Shown piece by piece: positions 62,147 through 64,000 of a stretch of DNA of 64,000 nt. The translations under genes were made by a program, and so were the position numbers. The notes beneath the pieces were generated by a model. That model searched no databases and was not told the origin of the DNA. It saw only the letters and a program-made list of their open reading frames with translations. Position 1 is the stretch's first letter. Each line of letters opens with the position of its first letter. The stretch comes from Acanthamoeba castellanii str. Neff (taxonomy: Eukaryota > Discosea > Longamoebia > Acanthamoebidae). The stretch is taken from contig NW_004457712.1 in NCBI RefSeq assembly GCF_000313135.1, positions 1,204,209-1,268,208 on the forward strand, written 5' to 3'.

Positions 62147-63270
62147 GTCAACACATAATGTCTAGGAGAATCAGGCCGAATGTCTCACTTGAGGCAATGT
62201 AGTGTTTCAGCCCGAAATCCGCCGCCTTCTCCCGAGCCCTGAGTTCGAATCCCACCACTTCTCATTATCCATGATTGCACAAGTCGGGAAAATTCCGAGC
62301 AAAAGAAACAACAATTTCGGCCAATCGCCGAGTTGTAGAAAAGTCGTAGAATGGGATATTGTGTCGACATGGTTAAGTATAAATGGCGGTGACGAAACGG
62401 CAAGAGGCATTTTCGATTCACACCCTGTACAGTTCACTACCCACCACCGACATGGTGCTGCTAGTCGAGTAAACCATTCACCGATTTCACACCCTCGCGT
62501 CTCAACGCACAACCCCTCCCCTCACGCCGTTCCCTACATTCTTCTTTCGCCCCTTCGGTGGACCACTCGCGACGCGAGATGCTCACTCGCGAGAACATGC
62601 CACCCTCTCTAACCTCCGTTCGGCGATTCGCGCTCTCGATGGCTGTTTCGATGCTCTAGTCTCGAATCTGCCCTTTCCGTCCCTCCTAATTTCATCCTCG
62701 CGCCCATCAACACATCCGATTCGCGGGTCCGAAGCTCGAATGCGTCTGGATCGCAACTATGCAGCAAATTTCTCTGCAGAATGCCTTTCAACCAGCGCGG
62801 ATCCCACGCACCTGTCCCTCGTGCTCCTGAGTCGATCCTCCTTCGTGGTGGATAGCCGAGCCTCCATTCTCGCTCGCGCTCGAGTCCATCCAATCGTCCC
62901 CGGTGGTCAGCTGCCCCGCAGCAGGAAGCGATGGTGCCGTGACTTCGCACAGTCATCGTACTCGCGCACCGAGACCATCGAGAGCTCATTCCGCCTGGCG
63001 CGCATGATCGTAGCTAATCAGCAGACCCCCTCACGTACGTAACGACGCTCGACACCGGTGGCGACCGAGTTCGACAGCGCCCCTCCTCCTCCGCTCCGAT
63101 TCATCACTCCCTCCTTTCACAGCCTTTCTGTTCTCGGCCCTACACCCCGTCTTCCGCCTCCGCATCTTCTTCACCTCTCTTCTTCTTCATCACGCCCCAA
63201 CGGTACATTCTCGCCAAGCTTCGTGTTCCCTGCCCCGCCTTGCCCTGTTCTCCAGATCCCGTGGACCCTC
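62147..63270. other. Gene-poor right-end region
   Basis: I see no gene that I can support. A stretch open in one plus-strand frame from 62473 to 63042 (190 codons, ATG only at 62740) has no recognisable domain. The opposite strand is also open for much of it, as happens in GC-rich non-coding DNA. The beginning (62147-62260) presumably holds the 5' region of the membrane-protein gene. Confidence 0.35.
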
Positions 63271-63364
63271 GACCTACGTGCCCCGCTTCATTCCGACCGA
63301 CCGACCTACGTGCCCCGCTTCATTCCGACCAACCGACTTACGTGCCCGCTTCATTCTGACCGAC
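63271..63364. repeat. Tandem ~32-bp repeats (3 copies)
   Basis: Three diverged copies carry gacctacgtgccccgcttca with ttccgaccgacc, the last with a missing c and a t substitution. Their tacgtg core and gaccgacc ends are shared with the adjacent 28-bp repeats, so the two arrays probably have a common origin. Confidence 0.85.
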
Positions 63365-63541
63365 CGACCGACGCCTTCTACGTGTGGACCCCCGACCGAC
63401 GCCTTCTACGTGTGGACCCCCGACCGACGCCTTCTACGTGTGGACCCCCGACCGACGCCTTCTACGTGTGGACCCCCGACCGACGCCTTCTACGTGTGGA
63501 CCCCCGACCGACGCCTTCTACGTGTGGACCCCCGACCGACG
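63365..63541. repeat. 28-bp minisatellite, about 6 copies
   Basis: Six nearly identical units of gacgccttctacgtgtggac followed by cccccgacc. The period of 28 is not a multiple of three, so reading frames cycle and all give repeat peptides; this argues against coding function. Confidence 0.93.
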
Positions 63542-64000
63542 ACGCTGCCAAAGCCATTCTGCACTCAACCCCTACCCTGCTCCTCCCCTTCAGACTGCCC
63601 CGTGGATCCCTACCTACGTGCCTCCGACCCTCCCGAAGTATCCACCCAAGTTCCTGGACCTACCCTACCCTACCTACGCTACGACGACCTTTCTCCTACC
63701 TCCTTTCCCAGTCATTCAACCAAGCGCCCCCCGCTCTGCCCCTTCAGGCCTGCCTCGTGGACCCCGGCCTACGAACAGTGCCCGCAACTCCGCCCCCCCC
63801 CCCGATACACCAGCACCGACCTCTCCACAACGACCTCTACGCACCGCCGCCCCGACTCCACCAGTTGCATTGACCTAACTCGCCCGCCTTGCGCTTGCTC
63901 ACCGCCCAACTCGCCATTCAGCCAACTTGACCTGACGACGACGACTGCCGTGCCTCTCCCTGCGTTTTCTTCCTCTGCTCCCCTACTCTCCCCGTTCGCT
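63542..64000. other. Pyrimidine-rich end of window, no gene seen
   Basis: The strand is C/T-rich, with runs such as ccccccccc at 63795-63803. The overlapping Pro-rich open frames are composition artefacts. It could be the promoter or 5' part of a gene beyond the window. Confidence 0.4.

Noticed and set aside
62195..62270. tRNA-like B box (gagttcgaatccca)
   Set aside because: No matching D arm, anticodon stem or acceptor stem could be found around it.
63365..63541. Regular 28-bp repeats reminiscent of a CRISPR array
   Set aside because: The units are directly adjacent with no spacers, the host is eukaryotic and no cas gene is near.
63058..63878. Pro/Thr-rich open frames at the right end
   Set aside because: They start at non-ATG or repeat-internal codons and cycle through frames with the 28-bp period, as expected for composition artefacts.

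Overview
The window is nuclear DNA from a GC-rich, intron-dense unicellular eukaryote. The gene set (TOR kinase, RasGEF, DENN, TKL kinase, Rab, SPP, malic enzyme), tight packing, short introns and GC-ending codons best fit an Acanthamoeba-like amoebozoan. That assignment is an inference from gene style and content, not from a marker gene. I support 22 protein genes and one tRNA. All but one protein gene (the BCKDH E2 gene) appear to be interrupted. Many introns are filled with microsatellite-like tracts (TGTGTCG-type, CGCACACG-type, or AT-rich), and many 5' splice sites read GTAC rather than GTAAG/GTGAG.

Layout, left to right. 0.3-1.0 kb: a divergent histone H3 that looks like a centromeric cenH3 (minus). 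1.7-3.9 kb: beta-ureidopropionase (plus), whose upstream region carries the second copy of a roughly 95-bp duplicated element. 4.1-15.1 kb: the complete TOR kinase (minus, about 34 exons), from HEAT repeats to FATC. It contains one apparent single-base frameshift and a G-rich hexamer array in an intron. Only 196 bp separate it from a divergent RasGEF gene (15.3-21.9 kb), whose N-terminus looks like a Ras fold with its nucleotide motifs lost. 22-28.2 kb (minus): a Yippee protein, a tail-anchored longin protein and a MYND-USP-SEC-C deubiquitinase.

28.5-42.6 kb (all plus): the intronless mitochondrial BCKDH E2 gene, a RING protein, a mitochondrial PPR-like protein, a hypothetical protein, a Rab-like GTPase and a membrane-anchored class 3 lipase. 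42.8-45.2 kb: a TKL kinase with a long Arg/Glu/Asp tail (minus), divergent from malic enzyme (45.6-48.6 kb). 48.9-51.4 kb: DPH2, followed by a tRNA-Arg(CCG) on the minus strand and a small acidic nuclear-type protein. 53.0-54.6 kb: signal peptide peptidase. 54.7-62.1 kb (minus): a DENN protein, mitochondrial ribosomal protein bL28m, a LETM1-like protein and a multi-pass membrane protein. The last 1.8 kb hold no gene I can support, but they contain 28-bp and about 32-bp tandem repeats.

Themes: growth and nutrient signalling (TOR, RasGEF, TKL kinase), membrane traffic (Rab, DENN, longin), mitochondrial function (BCKDH E2, PPR, malic enzyme, bL28m, LETM1-like) and translation (DPH2, tRNA). There is no sign of operons, phage, CRISPR or an intact transposon. 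The main leads are the cenH3 candidate, the pseudo-Ras/RasGEF fusion, the unusual deubiquitinase architecture and the families of repeats living inside introns.
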